Counted from the first letter of the stretch, positions 10,765 to 22,927 are shown. The stretch: DNA of 64,000 bases from Saccopteryx bilineata (GCF_036850765.1 NC_089490.1:99436074-99500073), one strand, 5' to 3'. Notes: generated from the sequence alone by a model not told the origin. A program made the numbers and translations.

Positions 10765-11120
10765 TTTCTTTCCCCAGAATAAGAGAAGAAGAGACAGACT
10801 CGCTCACGTGCCCCAACCAGGATCTAACCGGCAACCCGCATATTGAGCCAATGCTCTGCCTATCTGGGGCCATGTTCCCAACCAAGCTATTTTCACTGCC
10901 TGAGGCAGAGGCTCCACGAAGATGTCCTCAGTCACCAGGCAGATATGCTCGAATTAATCAAGCCATGGCTGCAGGAGAGAAAGAGAAAGAGAGAGAGAAG
11001 GAAGACGGGGAGGTGTGGAGAAGCATATGGTCACTTCTTTGATATGCCCTGATCAGCAATTGAATCTGAGACATCCACATGCTGGACCAACACTCTTCCA
11101 CTGAGCAAACTGGCCAGAGC
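10615..11120 (-). mobile_element. Long Ves-like SINE with a giant microsatellite tail, antisense
   Basis: The SINE body (about 10775-11120) shows 'agagacagactcgctcacg', 'gccaatgctctgcctatc', 'ctgcaggagagaaag' and a head ending 'ccactgagcaaactggcc'. Its 3' tail on the plus strand is the CCCT/TTCT array at 10620-10770. The TSD cccccttttgtcttcttt lies at 10596-10614 and in slightly altered form at 11126-11143. Confidence 0.88.
10620..10772. repeat. (CCCT)n(TTCT)n polypyrimidine microsatellite
   Basis: Roughly 70 bp of CCCT repeats followed by roughly 65 bp of TTCT repeats, a strand-asymmetric polypyrimidine tract. It sits at the position of the SINE poly-A tail. Confidence 0.97.
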
Positions 11121-11289
11121 CCCCCCCCCCCTTTGTCTTCTTTCACCTCCTGCACCCCTTTTCACTTCTGGTTAGAAACCCTTTTAACCGACTCCACAGT
11201 TTGCCTGGGTACTTCCACTCCTACTGGCTGCTTTATACATCTCCCAAGAGTTAATTGTATTTTTCCCAGATTGTTTGTAATTTAATTAA

Positions 11290-11918
11290 ATATTATGTAA
11301 AACTGATGAAATATAAGAGAGAGAGAGAAGACAGGAATTGTTTTTCTATAAAAATTAAATTGCTTCTGAAAGGCTAAATAGAGGTGAGTCATTGAAAAAT
11401 CGCTGTTAAATTGGGAGCAGATGAAAAAGGTAAAAGACTTAGGAAGATAATAAGAGAAACTCTAGCAGACCCACACTTAAAGAAGAAGCTTTGACTTTAC
11501 ATAAACCTTAGATTGAAGTAAAACTTTGGCTTTAAATATGCATCATTTTTATGATTCCCTATACTAATTGACTTTTTCATCTGAATGTTTCAAATTGTGT
11601 TGGGTAATAAGGCCTCTATCCTAAAACTACCCTTCCTCAGATTCCTTTTATATTACTGCAGACTTTTTCGGAGCCTTTTGCGTAACACTGCAGGAGTTCT
11701 ACAGCAGTTCATTGGTTTGATTGATGGTTCTAGTATGTACATTTATCATTAAGCTTAAATTCCAGCTTTCACCTCTACTTTTTTTTCCTACTTACTAACT
11801 CCTAAATCTTTATTTTATGCCCCAAGTTCTTCATATCTTTCTTACTGATACTTGTATATTTTTCATCTAGGTTCATAAAGTCTTTGACTGTTAATGATAT
11901 ACTGTTAAATAATATTAT
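11290..11918. other. Unassigned stretch
   Basis: AT-rich; nothing recognised. Confidence 0.5.
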
Positions 11919-12296
11919 ACAGCCAGCCGACTCTCCACATCAACAGCAGATTCAAACAACTGTGGATCAAAAATATTAGGGGAAAAAGTTACGTTGTTGC
12001 CAACATGTACTATGTACTTAGCTTTGCAGTGTTTGCATCTGTACTGAACATGTACAGATGTTTTTAATTGTCATTTTTCCTTTAATACTACAGTGTAACA
12101 ACTATGCATAGCATTTACATTGTATTAGATATTATATTATAAGTAATCTAGAGATGATTTGAAGTATATGAGAAGATGGATGTAGGTTATATGCAAATAC
12201 TACACTATTTTATATAAGGGACTTGAGCATCAGCAGATTTTTGTATCCTCAGGGTGTCTGAGAGCCAGTGCCCCACAATAACTAGGGACAACTACA
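11919..12296. mobile_element. MER2-like Tigger (Tc1/mariner) MITE
   Basis: 'gactctccacatcaacagcagattcaaacaactgtggatc' at the left and 'gacttgagcatcagcagatttttgtatcctcagg' at the right are inverted versions of each other. Between them lie 'gcatctgtactgaacatgtac', 'aagtaatctagagatgattt' and 'ggttatatgcaaatactac' in MER2 consensus order. This is an old Tigger-mobilised non-autonomous element shared across placental mammals; it is not coding. Confidence 0.75.
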
Positions 12297-13309
12297 CTAG
12301 TTAGTTGTCTAACCATATTTGCTGGTGTATATTAACGTCCTTTTCTACCTTCCAAAACAAAATCTCCAGATATCAGCCTTGGCAATGGGCAGGCATTACA
12401 TATAGAAAATGTACATTGTGGGGAAGTGAGCCAAAACAACACATCTGACAATGATTAAATTATTGTGTCCTATTGGTAGTTTTTTGAACAAAGACAATAA
12501 AGCCCAAGTGACAGAGCTGATCAGATTTTATGTCACTTTTCTATCATTTGAGATTTAAATATCTTATCACTGCAACCCTTGACAGGTACCAGTGTTTACT
12601 GATACCAATATTTTTCTATTTTAGGTATGGTATTCTTTTTTTACAATCAGCAGCCTATAAATTGATGTCCATTAATTTTCTTACTAGATTTTAGTATGCA
12701 GCATGCTTTATAATTTCAAAACTTTATTTTCTCTTCATAACTATCTAAAAATTATTATAAAAATATATTTGGCAAAAAATACTTACATGGTGTGGTTTGT
12801 TTGTTTTTTACCAAAAAAAATATTTTTTTGTGAAGTTAGCATGTATCTTAACTCTGCACGACTTAAATGTCAGCAAATGCAGCACCCGTATCTCCTCCTG
12901 GATGTGGAGTCCTTGAGTTCAGATCTTTGTCTGATCCATCTTTTTACCCCCACCCTTAGGGCAGAGCCTGGTGCATGAAAATACTTAATAAATATTTATC
13001 AAAATAGGTGGAGGCATGCTCTCTAATGATGACTATTTTACTTAGCCAGTCATTTCACTTGTAAGTTTTATTTTAGATAATGGCTTGTTCCAGTGAGACT
13101 AACTAGAATTCTAAATATCTAATAATATACCTGGTATCCTTAGGCTTAAGAAGGGATAAGGAATTCTATATATTTAATGTGACTGATTTTATAAACCAAG
13201 TCCAGGATCAATCAAGCCCATCCATGAAGAAAATACATCATCATTGCTTTAAGAGAGGTAGTATACCCCAACGACCAGAATTGAAATCCTCACTTTCATT
13301 TATTTGGCA
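12297..13309. other. Mostly unassigned; L2 3' end near 12905-12990
   Basis: 'gtccttgagttcagatctttgtctg...agcctggtgcatgaaaatacttaataaatatt' resembles the plus-strand 3' end of L2. The remainder is AT-rich and unrecognised. Confidence 0.45.
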
Positions 13310-13540
13310 CTTGGGCAAGTAGTACTTGCCTCCCTGATAGGTCACTTAATTATTTTGTATCTCAATTTGTCACTGATAAATGGAGATGATAATAATAGGA
13401 TCTACCTCATAGCTTGTTGTAAAGATTATTATAAGGATAAAGTTAAACATATATTTCTGTTTATACATCTATATTTAACTTTCTGTTATTTGGAACAGAG
13501 CCTGGGATATATAAATATTTGGCACTGTATACATATTTGC
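13310..13540 (+). mobile_element. MIR-family SINE remnant
   Basis: 'aggtcacttaattattttgtatctcaatttgtcactgataaatggagatgataataataggatctacctcatagcttgttgtaaag' follows the MIR core order, and 'ggaacagagcctgg' follows near the end. It is heavily decayed and fossil. Confidence 0.6.
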
Positions 13541-15185
13541 TTTTGGTATCAAACATAAAATTGTTTCCATTGGTAATTTTGCACTTTCTTTAAATATTCT
13601 TCTCATTTCATTTGACATATCAGGGACAGAGATACAAATGCCTTCCGTAATTAGTAGGTGAGCTCACCATGAACAAAGTGTTAGTACCTCGAGATTTTTC
13701 TCTTACTAAATTCAACCATTAATTTCACACAAAAATAATGACTTCCTGCTATATAAAAGGTCCTGTGCCACGTATGAAGTCAACACGAACCCTCGATAGG
13801 CTGAGAGAGGGATTCGTTCCAGGTAGTTATGTTAGAGATTCATTAAAGAAGTTAGTTTGAAGGCAACTTAAAGGACCAAGGAAGCTGTCTTCTATTACAG
13901 TATTACTTTGTGTGGCTTACTGCACCCCAAGAATCTAGTTTGGATTAACATTGGATATATGATAATAGTTTTATTTAGTTTGTTTTTTTAAACTTATTTC
14001 TTGTATTTACTCTAATGTTGAAGTTATTCATATTTTCTGAGAAACAGACTGACAAAGCCGCAGTCAACACCAGCAATTCCCCCAACTGATGGCAGGTCAG
14101 AGTCTCTGGGGGCGGGAGGAGTTTTTTAAAAAAATAAGAAAATTGAACAACAACTTGGACTTATTTAGACCTACAGATCAGTATGCTTGTAGATGGGACC
14201 CCGAATACTTATTTTTAAACTCCAGCTCCCATTCCCAACCTCTAGGGTTTGTAGCCACACGCGAGTACTGCTGGACCGCACACCACCATCTGGTGGAAGT
14301 TAACTGGAATGCAAACCCGAAGTCCTGGCTACGTAACTTTTTGAGCTATGTGTTTGGCCATTTGACTATAAGCTACAGAGATATAAAAGCTATCTAGTGA
14401 CACTATTCAATTTCATTTTGCTGCCCAACAAATATAGGGGAAGCATTGAAATCAGAGCGCTAGATTTGGGGAAACTGTGTGTGGTTTAATCTATGCACAT
14501 TGATTCAGTTTCTCACTGACAGCCAAAAATGGAGTTAGCAAGAGCACATGGCTACACACATCCATCTCCAATGTGAGGTGAAGTTCTGACACAGTCCTGT
14601 TTCTCTCTCTGCCTTGCGCTTTGTCTGAAATAACTGATCACAGTAATGACTTTTAAACTGCAAACGATTATAGAGAACATTGGGGTTTTTTGCAAAGACT
14701 AACTGGCAAGAAGGTTAGTGACTTTCCAAAATACTATTTTTCTCGGCCAAACATTTTGCTTTCCGCATCAGTGCTCTCCATGGCTGGTTTCTGTCTCTTG
14801 CTTAGCAGCCCCACATCCTTGACTTTATTGCCCCAGAAACATGTGCTTGACTGTTAAGCTACCATTTGCCTGTTCCCTTCGATTGCCACTTTCCCCCTGG
14901 TACTTCTAAGTGGACTAGTTCCAATTTGCAGATTGAATTTCTTTTCACCTTTCTTCTTATCTAAATCCATTTCCTCTTGAGTTTTCTGTTTAATATCTTT
15001 CTGCAGAACTCCAAAGACAAAGCAAACAATCTGTTTATTACTTAGAGAAAGGTTGTTAACCCAAAGTCCTCCAAGGGCCAGATGAGCACAATAATGAGTC
15101 AAGCAAGCAGGTCAGGGATGAAGTTGGATAAGGGCCAATAACAATTTGCCCACCTGGGTGTTGTCCTGCCATAATATAAGCACAG
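13541..15185. other. Unassigned stretch, no gene supported
   Basis: The longest plus frame, at 14089-14397 (102 codons), has no recognisable domain, no splice context and no repeat-family signature. The interval includes the CTCF-like variant CCACCAGATGGTG on the minus strand at about 14284-14296. That is a weak match and is not called. Confidence 0.4.
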
Positions 15186-15297
15186 GGGGCACCTTGATCT
15201 TGGACTCCTCAGCCTCCAAAACTGTGAGAAATAAACGTTTGTTATTTCGGCCACCCAGTGTGTGGCATTTGGTTATGGTAGCTAGACTGACGCAGTC
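15186..15297 (+). mobile_element. MaLR (MLT1/MST-type) LTR 3' fragment
   Basis: 'caccttgatcttggactcctcagcctccaaaactgtgagaaataaacg' is the conserved MaLR LTR segment containing the AATAAA poly-A signal. It is followed by 'gccacccagtgtgtgg' and a 'gctagactgacgcagtca' end. Only the last third of the LTR is recognisable. Confidence 0.75.
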
Positions 15298-17384
15298 ACC
15301 CAGTCAGTTTGGGTAGTTTGGACTGCGCTCAGGACAGTGGTAGGGTGTTCAGGTGGGAACCTTTCCTCCCCCCAGCTTCATGTTTCCATAGAGAGGGGCA
15401 GCGTGAGTGCCACCCTCTCCTATTTGCTTCTTCACTTATTTCCTCCCAGAGGTGGAAGAGCAAACTGAGTGGAAATATTGGAGCTAGAATAGGACATATA
15501 GTGAGGGGTCTTCTCCCTCCTTTTCCTTTCCAAGCCAGGAAGTGCCCGTCCTACTTTGCTTTTCCATGTTGTAAGTGGGAAGTCTGCAGTAGCAGCTCCG
15601 TGTGCGGTTCAGTGGGTAGATCTTTACTGTCCCTGGCTTCAGATAAGGAAGTCCAATGTCATTGCACACCTAAGCTATGTTTTTCACAGGCCAAGGAAGC
15701 TGGCATTTCAGTCTCCGTAGGCCTGATGTCTCCTTCTTTTCTGTCTCTTAATTGGTTCAAAACTCCAGCAGTAAATGGGGGTAATTTCTAATCTCAGGTA
15801 CCAGTTTTTAAATTCTTTGAAATTAAGTAAACTCTAATTTCAAATCTGTTCAGGAATAATCTATCTTTCTGTGCTTTCCTAGAAGCATATGCAGGATTCT
15901 GGTCCTGTTCTTTCTCCCAGGCCCCAAGGATGGGCCAGTCTGTTGTATCTTAGAAAGTGGGATGCCAAAGACACTTTTGTTTTGCCAATAGGGCACGAGT
16001 ATAATCAATGTTTGCTCTCAAAATATCCCTCCATGATCTTTTCTATTTGGGCATCACACTTGAGTTTATGTTCTCTTACTATTCTGTAATTGTTAGCTCT
16101 CTTGTGATTTTCTGCCTCCCACACTAAGTAAATAGGCTTGAGTTGTCATATTTTTTCTCTGCTGATGTTAGATCAGAAAGTAGGACCAATTCTTTTCTTC
16201 TTCTCATCAAATGTTATCAAATATCATCATAGATTTATATTAGAAACACTAGTTTTCTTCCAAATCTTTTCATCATGAGTGTATTCAGGGAGGAAGAGAG
16301 AGAAGGGAGGCCAATATGTAATATACCTCAGATTCTAATTATATTAATCCAAGCTAAATTCAATTCAGTTGGATTCATTAGGAATTATGAAGATTATCAC
16401 CAGGGCTTCAGCAATGAAAAGAAAAAATATATATGTAGGATTTTATGAAGAAAACCAGAAGCTTGGAACTGTAGAGGAAAAAATAAAATTATTCTTATGT
16501 TATCATTGAGTTATCAAGGCTTAGCATGCAACATGCATCACAGTTCTCTAACTGTAAGTTAAGTCTCAGAATAGAAGATTTCACTGTTAGATTTATCATT
16601 CTGACCCGTCTGTAGAAGAAGGTCTCCCTAGAAATGTGGCAGAGGACCTTCCCAAGCTCATTGCATCTTCTGTTCCTCAATCACCCCTTCCATTATAACC
16701 TGTGGAATTTTTATTCATTTAGGTATAATATTCTAATTCTACCTTTGCCTCAAATGCTTCTTCTATCTTCCCTTCATTAAAATGTGTATTTTCTGTGGCA
16801 ATGCTATTCCCTTAGGGGCTGCCTAAATTTAAGGGTACCCATTTGTCCATCATGAGTCAGTTGTTTAGGAAGAGGGATCAGACAATTGTTATTCTCCACC
16901 AGTCCTCCCAGATCTCTGTTTTGCCACAATCACTCAGCAATAAACTTCCTCTTGAAAATGGATGCAATATTTTGGAGAGATACTATACTCCTGGGGCAAA
17001 CAAATCTTACCCAGAGACTTTGGTATTGAACTTTCTTCTTTACCCTGTCCCATACAAGGGCCTCCTTGATAGTCACATCTATGCTGATGGCCTCTAGCTT
17101 CCTGGCTTTGATTGTTTTCACCTCTAATGACCTGCCTTAAGCTGGGCCCTTTCTTGCTCTGTCAACTGTCACTCCCTCTCTCTTTGTAAGCACTCAGACA
17201 TTTTCTCAGCTTTCATTACGTGTTTTTCTGGTTAATCCAAACAACTGTCGTGTTGTCTTTCTGATACCTACCGGGCTGTGCTTTTTGTCTTCTTTCTGTC
17301 TCTTACCACGTGTCTGCCTTGTGTTAGAGGCACTCAGGTTCCTCGCCCCCAGTACTTTGTCAGAGGCAAACTAGAAAAGAAGAA
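15298..17384. other. Unassigned stretch, no gene supported
   Basis: A 160-codon plus frame at 15309-15791 lies here, but its composition looks like ordinary non-coding DNA and no motif is visible. Nothing else recognised on either strand. Confidence 0.45.
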
Positions 17385-17600
17385 AACATGCAGCAGAGTC
17401 AGACTGGCTTGACTTCCAATGCCAATAATTCCCCTGCTTTCTCGCCTTGTCATCTTTGGGTATTTACTCCAATATTTTTGGTGCCTGAATGATTATGGTC
17501 TTTTCCTGAAAATTGGGGATAATAATAGCTACTTTTCTAGGTCACTTTTGAGGACTAAATGAAAAAGTGCACATGAAGTACCTAACATAGATTTTTGTTA
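17385..17600 (+). mobile_element. MIR-family SINE remnant
   Basis: 'agagtcagactggcttgac', 'ttgtcatctttgggtatttactc', 'aaaattggggataataatagctac' and 'gaggactaaatgaaaaagtg' keep MIR order on the plus strand. Old and decayed. Confidence 0.6.
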
Positions 17601-17699
17601 AACAGTGACCAGAAAGCTCAAGGAGATTATTGTCACTGAACTGAAAGAAAGAGTCTGTTACTGATCTTCACCCCCCCCCCATCCCCGCCATGCTTAGTG

Positions 17700-17768
17700 T
17701 CTTGACCAGTGGCTGTGATGGTCAATATTTATTGAATACATGAATGAACAGGTGAATGAGTGAATGGT
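17700..17768 (+). mobile_element. Possible L2 3' end
   Basis: 'ggtcaatatttattgaatacatgaatgaacagg' matches the repeated TGAATGAA-type 3' terminus of L2 elements. Short and low-information. Confidence 0.35.
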
Positions 17769-17873
17769 ATAAAGACACTTCCTGTTAAAGAATCCTTTCA
17801 CTTCTTAATAAAAATAAATGCCATTGCATTCGAAACTGAGAAGGATACAAATTTAGTTATTGGTCCTGCCTTC

Positions 17874-18353
17874 TGTATTAGTTTGTCAGGGCTGCCATAA
17901 CAAAGCACAGCAAACTGGGTGGCTTACACAATGGAAATGTCTTGTCTCACAGTTCTGGAGGCCAGAAGACTGACATCAAGGTATCAACAGGATTGGTTCT
18001 TTCTGAGGACTGTGAGGGAAGGATCTGTTTCGAACTTCTCCCCTAGCTTCTGGGGATTTGCTAGCCATCTTTGGCATTTGTTCGCTTGTACAAGCATCAC
18101 CTGATCTCTGCCTTTATCATCACATGATGTTTCTTATGTCTCCAGGTCTTCTTCCCACTGTACATATTTTTCTTTTGTGTCCAAATCCCTCTATTTTTAT
18201 AAGGACATAGTCATGTTGTGTTAGAACATGCCCTAATAACTTTGTCTTGATCTGGATCACAGGCAAAAGTTCTATTTCCATATAAGGTAACAATCACAAG
18301 TGGTGCGTACTAGACTTCAACATCCTTTTGGGAAACACAACTCAACGTACAGC
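17874..18353 (-). mobile_element. MLT1-type LTR (ERVL-MaLR), antisense, nearly complete
   Basis: Plus strand reads 'tgtattagtttgtcagggctgccataacaaag', 'actgggtggcttacacaa', 'ctcacagttctggaggccag' and 'tgtccaaatccc', ending near 'caactcaacgtaca'. This is the reverse complement of a whole MLT1 LTR. It is non-coding. Confidence 0.85.
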
Positions 18354-18494
18354 AGCTTCTAATTTATAGAAACTATAAATATGTATGAAAATACAAGAAC
18401 AACATAAAATTATTGATGAACACTATAAAAGTGTATATATTTAATCATTAAAATGAATGATATAAACCCTAAATATTTAATAAAACTGATGGTT

Positions 18495-18674
18495 GCCCTG
18501 GCCAGATAGCTCAGTTGGTTAGAACATCATCCTTGTACAGAAAAGTTGCCAGTTTGATCCCTGGTCAGGGCACATATAAGGATGGATTGATGTTTCTCTC
18601 TTTTTCCCCCTTCCTCCCTTTCTAAGATAATTTAATAAATGTAGCAAAAAAGTAAATAAAATCGATCAATATAT
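18495..18674 (+). mobile_element. Short Ves-type SINE
   Basis: Head 'gccctggccagatagctcag', B-box-like 'gtttgatccctggtc', short body 'gcacatataaggatgg...tgatgtttctctc', A-rich tail. TSD aaaactgatggtt (18482-18494) versus aaaaatgatggtt (18675-18687), one mismatch. This is the classic short bat Ves layout. Confidence 0.92.
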
Positions 18675-18687
18675 AAAAATGATGGTT

Positions 18688-19639
18688 TGCAAGGTCATAA
18701 AAAATTGACAAAGGCTGATTTGGAGGTGGGCTCTTTCCTTAATGAATGGTATTCCTTAAAAAAATTATGTTTTCTGTACCTCTTACTGGTTAACATTTTG
18801 AAATAGGTTTACTTGAGCTAATGAGACAGCTCGAACAATAGGATCAGGCTGTTAATGTAGCATACGATAAATGTGTGTTGCAGGAAAGAAGTTTCCAGGG
18901 AACAAGAATTGCTATGGTAACCTGATATATCATTAAAAATGTAATGAATAAATATCATCAGGGTCTTAGATTCATCGCACATACACACACAAAAAAACTT
19001 CACAACTATTTAGTTCTCATGCTGATTGCTCAATATTTTTGTAAGCTAAATAAGAGTGATTGACCATTAGCACAAAAGTAGAAACATTTAAATAATCCAG
19101 GACTCCAGAAGGTACATAAAAACTCCCCCAGTATCGCTTTTTTTATTTAAATTGCTGCCATTTTTCTCAAAATATTAATTTTAGCTGTAGGAAACAGTCA
19201 TAATAATAGAACTGGTTATATGCTTTGCAAAGAGATTATATTTTGTCAACTCCGAAGAGTCCATTACACACTGTAGTATCTTGGTTTCAATGTAGTATTG
19301 GGAAGGGAGACCTTTTTCTTAGAGCTCTCCCTTGCTGATAGAGGATCCACCTTTCATACTCCACCTTTTCTCTCACCCCATCTTAGTAAGTTGGTCCTAA
19401 GATCTATCTTGCTGTGTTTCAGTTTCTTTAGACTTACTGTCTATTTTTATGAGGCAAATATTCTAGCACTTAAAGTGTTAAACACAATTCGGCCTCTCGG
19501 GCAGCAGACATGGAAGAAACAGCCTGGGAAGGGTGATAGAGGAAACACTGTAAACGAAAGACATCCGGGCTCTTGCTTTCATCAGCTCTCTGTAGCCACT
19601 TTCTGGATCTTTCAAGTTATAGTGTACTTTTCTCATCGG
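18688..19639. other. Unassigned stretch
   Basis: Nothing recognised. The frame at 19298-19714 runs into the L2 that follows and has no domain. Confidence 0.45.
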
Positions 19640-20415
19640 TTTCTTTATACCCATTTTCCATCAGAGGTCTTTGTGTTTTTGCCATGCTCCTCCTACCACA
19701 GGGTCTTTGCATGAGCTACTTCCTCTCTCTGGAACACTGTTCCCATGTATGGCTCACTTGTCCTTTAGATTGCAGCTCCAAATTCACTCTCTTAGATAAG
19801 TATTCACCTGACTTGTCATATAAGTTTTCATGGCATGTATAGCATGTTTACCCTTTTCTTCATAACAACTTGTCATGGTGGCACCTGTATGACATTTGAT
19901 TAGTGAAACTTCGGCCTTTGGCACCAGCTATGGTCTTTGTATTTTCTTTAGTGGGAGAGAGAAAGAAACAGGTAGGGGAGTGATTAGAGAGATGAGAAAC
20001 ATCAACTCATAATTGCTTCACTTTAGTTGTTTATTGATTGCTTCTCAATCAATACCCCTTGACCAGGGGTAGGGAAGCTCAAGCTGAGGCAATGACCTCT
20101 TGCCCAAATCAGCAACCTTGGGCTCAAGCCAGCAACCTTTGGGCTTACGCCAGTGACCATAGGATCATGTCTATAATACCATGCTCAAGCTGGCAAGGCC
20201 CACATTCAAGCTGCCTAGTCCACACTCAAGCCAATGAACCTGTTCTCCATCCAGCGACCTAGAGGTTTGGAAATGGAGCCTTCATTGTCCGAGGGCCAAT
20301 GCTCAATCCCCTGTACCACCACCAGTCAGTCCAGCTATATCTATTTTTATTCACCACTGTGTTTCCAATTCTGGTCTCACTAGATATTTATTGCTCAAAA
20401 AAATGAATGAATAAC
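19640..20415 (+). mobile_element. L2 3' region interrupted by a SINE
   Basis: 'accacagggtctttgcatgagctacttcctctctctggaacac' is the L2 ORF2-end region. After the SINE the L2 resumes with 'ttcaccactgtgtttccaa...actagatatttattgctcaaaaaaatgaatgaataa', its 3' terminus. The same two landmarks appear in order at 21230-21650, confirming the reading. Confidence 0.7.
19932..20330 (-). mobile_element. Long SINE of the third type, antisense
   Basis: It carries a tail with 'agagagatgagaaacatcaac' and 'ttagttgtttattgattgc', then repeated 'caagccagcaacctt' modules, ending at 'ccaccaccagtcagt'. This is the layout of the CCTGACCAGGTGGTGG SINE seen intact at 49201 and 60556. The TSD ccagctat lies at 19924-19931 and 20331-20338. 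Confidence 0.85.
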
Positions 20416-21069
20416 TTGTGTTCCTTGGATCGCACTTAGGAATTTCTGACTTAGACATGCCTGTATCCAGGAAGCTTTCTGTTTCATGTTTGCACTGGCA
20501 CAGTGTGTTGGCAATTAGTGCCATGTGGTCTCCCAATCTATAATGATACCATTAATGGCTGTTGAAAATTTAAACATTATATTGCTCTCTTATTTCTGGA
20601 AGTATGTTTTGTAAATTGCATCACACGGTTATATCACCATGCTTGTTGATGTGTGTTGTTCATAATATAATGCACCCAGTTGTTGATGTAATGTAGCCAG
20701 AAATTTTCTATGGAGAAGAATGTTAGGCTTTAGTGGTTTTTGATGTACTGAACGATTACCACTGAGAATGCAGCTGAAAAAAAAAATGGTTACAGATAGG
20801 CAGAAACACTTTGAAGTGTAATTAGGTCTTTAGGATTCTAAGGCTATCGCAATATTTAGCAGAAAAAGATTGATGTCACAGACCTGTGGGCTGAAGAAGT
20901 GATAAGTATATTTACTCTCTGTGGTATGGCATTTTGGAATCTCAAAGAGACCCTATAGAGAAGTGCTCTCTGTCTGCAAGAAGCTCATAATCTAGTTGGG
21001 AAATGATCCGTTAAAACATAAAGCAAGTCTAGATTTCTAACCATATGGTAAAATGCACATGCCTGCACA
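20416..21069. other. Unassigned stretch
   Basis: Nothing recognised. Confidence 0.45.
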
Positions 21070-21102
21070 CGCGCGCGCGCGCGCACAAACACACACACAC
21101 TG
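21070..21102. repeat. (CG)n(CA)n dinucleotide tract
   Basis: About 15 bp of alternating C and G lead into ACACAC. Alternating purine-pyrimidine tracts of this kind favour Z-DNA. Confidence 0.9.
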
Positions 21103-21229
21103 CATTCTTCTATAATCATAATTATAAGAAAGAGATAAAATCATCCCAATAAACTGCAAGTAATCTACACAATGTGGATACCAAACTTTCTTCTTTCTCC
21201 AACTTCACCTTCTACTGTTCTTTCCTTCT

Positions 21230-21650
21230 TTTCCTCCATACTGGTCAGCTCACTAATTCTACCACAGGGCCTTTGCACTTGCTGGCCCCACCCCCTGACA
21301 CACTATTCCCACAGGTAACCACATGGCCGGCTTCCTCATATCCTTCAAGACCTAACTCTATCACCTTCTCAGTGAGGCCTATTTTGGGCACTCTGTTTAA
21401 AACTGTAACATCAGCTAATCTTGCTGCTCACAACCTCTTTCTCTTCTTTTTTTTCCAATGTATTTTACACAGTCTAATAACACTGTATATTTTATTTTTT
21501 TATCATGTTGTTTTTCTGCTTTTCCCCACTAGAATAAAAGCTTCCTAGGAGTGTATACTTTTGTCTATTTTTTCACCACTGTGTTTCCAGAGTATAGAAC
21601 ACCTGATACACAGTCAGAGTTTGTTAGATGTTTGTTGACTCAATGAATGA
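21230..21650 (+). mobile_element. L2 3' end
   Basis: 'ctaccacagggcctttgcacttgctggcc', 'ccttcaagacctaactc', 'tcagtgaggcc', 'cactagaataaaagcttcc', 'ttcaccactgtgtttcc' and the terminal 'tgactcaatgaatgaa' appear in L2 order. It is a fossil LINE common to mammals. Confidence 0.8.
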
Positions 21651-21689
21651 AAGCACTGCACAGAAGAAGAGGGGAATGTATGCAGGCTT

Positions 21690-22110
21690 TAGTGTTAAAG
21701 ACCCTATCTCCACCTTTTACTTTCTGGGTTATTTCAGGCACAACAGTTAACTTCTGTGAACCTCATCTGTAAAATGATACTACCCCCCTTTATCACCACC
21801 TAGAATTGCTTTTGTATATCTCGCCTCTTCCTGAACTGAAGTGAGACTAGTAATCTTGTCCTTCTACAGGTAGCCCTGGGGGATGGCATATAGCCGATGG
21901 TCAGTGACAGCCATTGCTATTATCATAAAGGCCTTCTGGTGGAGTAAGTTTTGAGTAAGTAGAGATTTGAAAGAGACACTAGCAGAGTCTACAAAAGCAA
22001 ATAAGTGATTGGTGAGGATTGAATGAGACAATGAGTATTAAGTGTCATTACAGAGCTTGCCTGTAGAAGGGGCTTAATACCAGTGATGGGATGATCGCTG
22101 TCCTTATCAT
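21690..22110 (+). mobile_element. MIR-like fragments
   Basis: 'caacagttaacttctgtgaacctcatctgtaaaatg' (about 21745-21780) and 'gattgaatgagacaatgagtattaag' (about 22018-22045) are MIR-core-like. The separation is larger than usual, so this may be two fragments. Confidence 0.4.
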
Positions 22111-22365
22111 GCTTAAGCACAGGGCCTGATCTGCATGGAAAGAATGAGAGTGTTGAAGCAGACTAACCATCCCTGAGCCACGTGGAAGACAGCAAGAGGA
22201 AACAGGAGACATGGAAAACCAAGACCATCTTAGGACATCATGATGGCCAAATATTGTGCGGGGAAGAGTCTTTCTTTAAGCATGTGTGGATGTTTGGCAT
22301 TGTGAAAATCAAGTCATGGGGCTAGCAGGTGGTGATAGGAAAACTTCTAGAGAGAACTGGAAATG

Positions 22366-22391
22366 TTTGTGTGTGTGTGTGTGTGTGTATT
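22366..22391. repeat. (GT)n microsatellite
   Basis: Short GT dinucleotide run. Confidence 0.9.
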
Positions 22392-22516
22392 GATCTGGCT
22401 GGTGGTTATGTTGGTGAATATGCATGTTAATTCATGGAGTTGTATAATTTATAATATGTTACTTAAAATTCATCAAGCTGTATACTTTACATACTTTACA
22501 GTATAGAAGTTATACT

Positions 22517-22901
22517 TTTTTATTATTTTTTATTTTTTGTATTTTTCTGATATGAGAAGCAGGGAGGCAGAGAGACAGACTCCTGCATGCACTAGATTGG
22601 GATCTACCCGACAAGCTCGCCAGGGGATGATGATGCTCCACCCATCTGGGGCATTGCTTCTTTGCAACCTGAGCCATACTAGTGCCTGAGGTGGAGGCCA
22701 TGGAGCCATCCTCAGCACCCAGGGCTAACTTTGCTCCAGTGGAGCCTTCGCTGCTGGAGGGGAAAAGAGCGACAGAGAGGAAGGAGAGAGGGAAGGGTGG
22801 AGAAGAAGATGGGCTCTTCTCCTGTGTGCCCTGGCCAATAATCGAACCTGGGACTTCACCAGGCCCATGCTCTACCACTGAGCCAACCAGCCAGGGCTGG
22901 T
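22517..22901 (-). mobile_element. Long Ves-like SINE, antisense
   Basis: It shows a T-rich tail, 'cagagagacagactcctgc', 'ttgctccagtggagccttc', a GA-rich linker and a complete head ending 'gagccaaccagccagggc'. The TSD agttatact lies at 22508-22516 and 22902-22910. The CTCF-like box of the family is altered here (cgccaggggatgatg). Confidence 0.93.
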
Positions 22902-22927
22902 AGTTATACTCTAATTAAAAGAGTTAA

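Larger units (their letters stand above)
10442..11290 (-). mobile_element. L1 3' end fragment, interrupted by a SINE
   Basis: 'attgactttactggggtgacattgg' followed by 'gcccaacacccaaac' and 'ttatcccccttttgtc' is the reverse complement of an L1 3' untranslated end. The same CCCCCTTTTGTCTTCTTT sequence recurs at about 11126-11143 after the SINE, acting as its TSD. The right end of the L1 fragment is uncertain. Confidence 0.6.

Noticed and set aside
10481..10846. 121-codon plus frame with Pro-Ser and Phe-Leu runs, and its antisense partner
   Set aside because: Both are translations of the CCCT/TTCT microsatellite and SINE sequence.
14284..14296. Possible CTCF site on the minus strand
   Set aside because: CCACCAGATGGTG departs from the core at important G positions and stands alone in unassigned sequence.
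15309..15791. 160-codon plus frame
   Set aside because: No domain, no biased composition, no splice or start support. A frame this long can occur by chance in a GC-richer patch.
19298..19714. 138-codon plus frame
   Set aside because: Runs into a recognisable L2 remnant and has no coding features.
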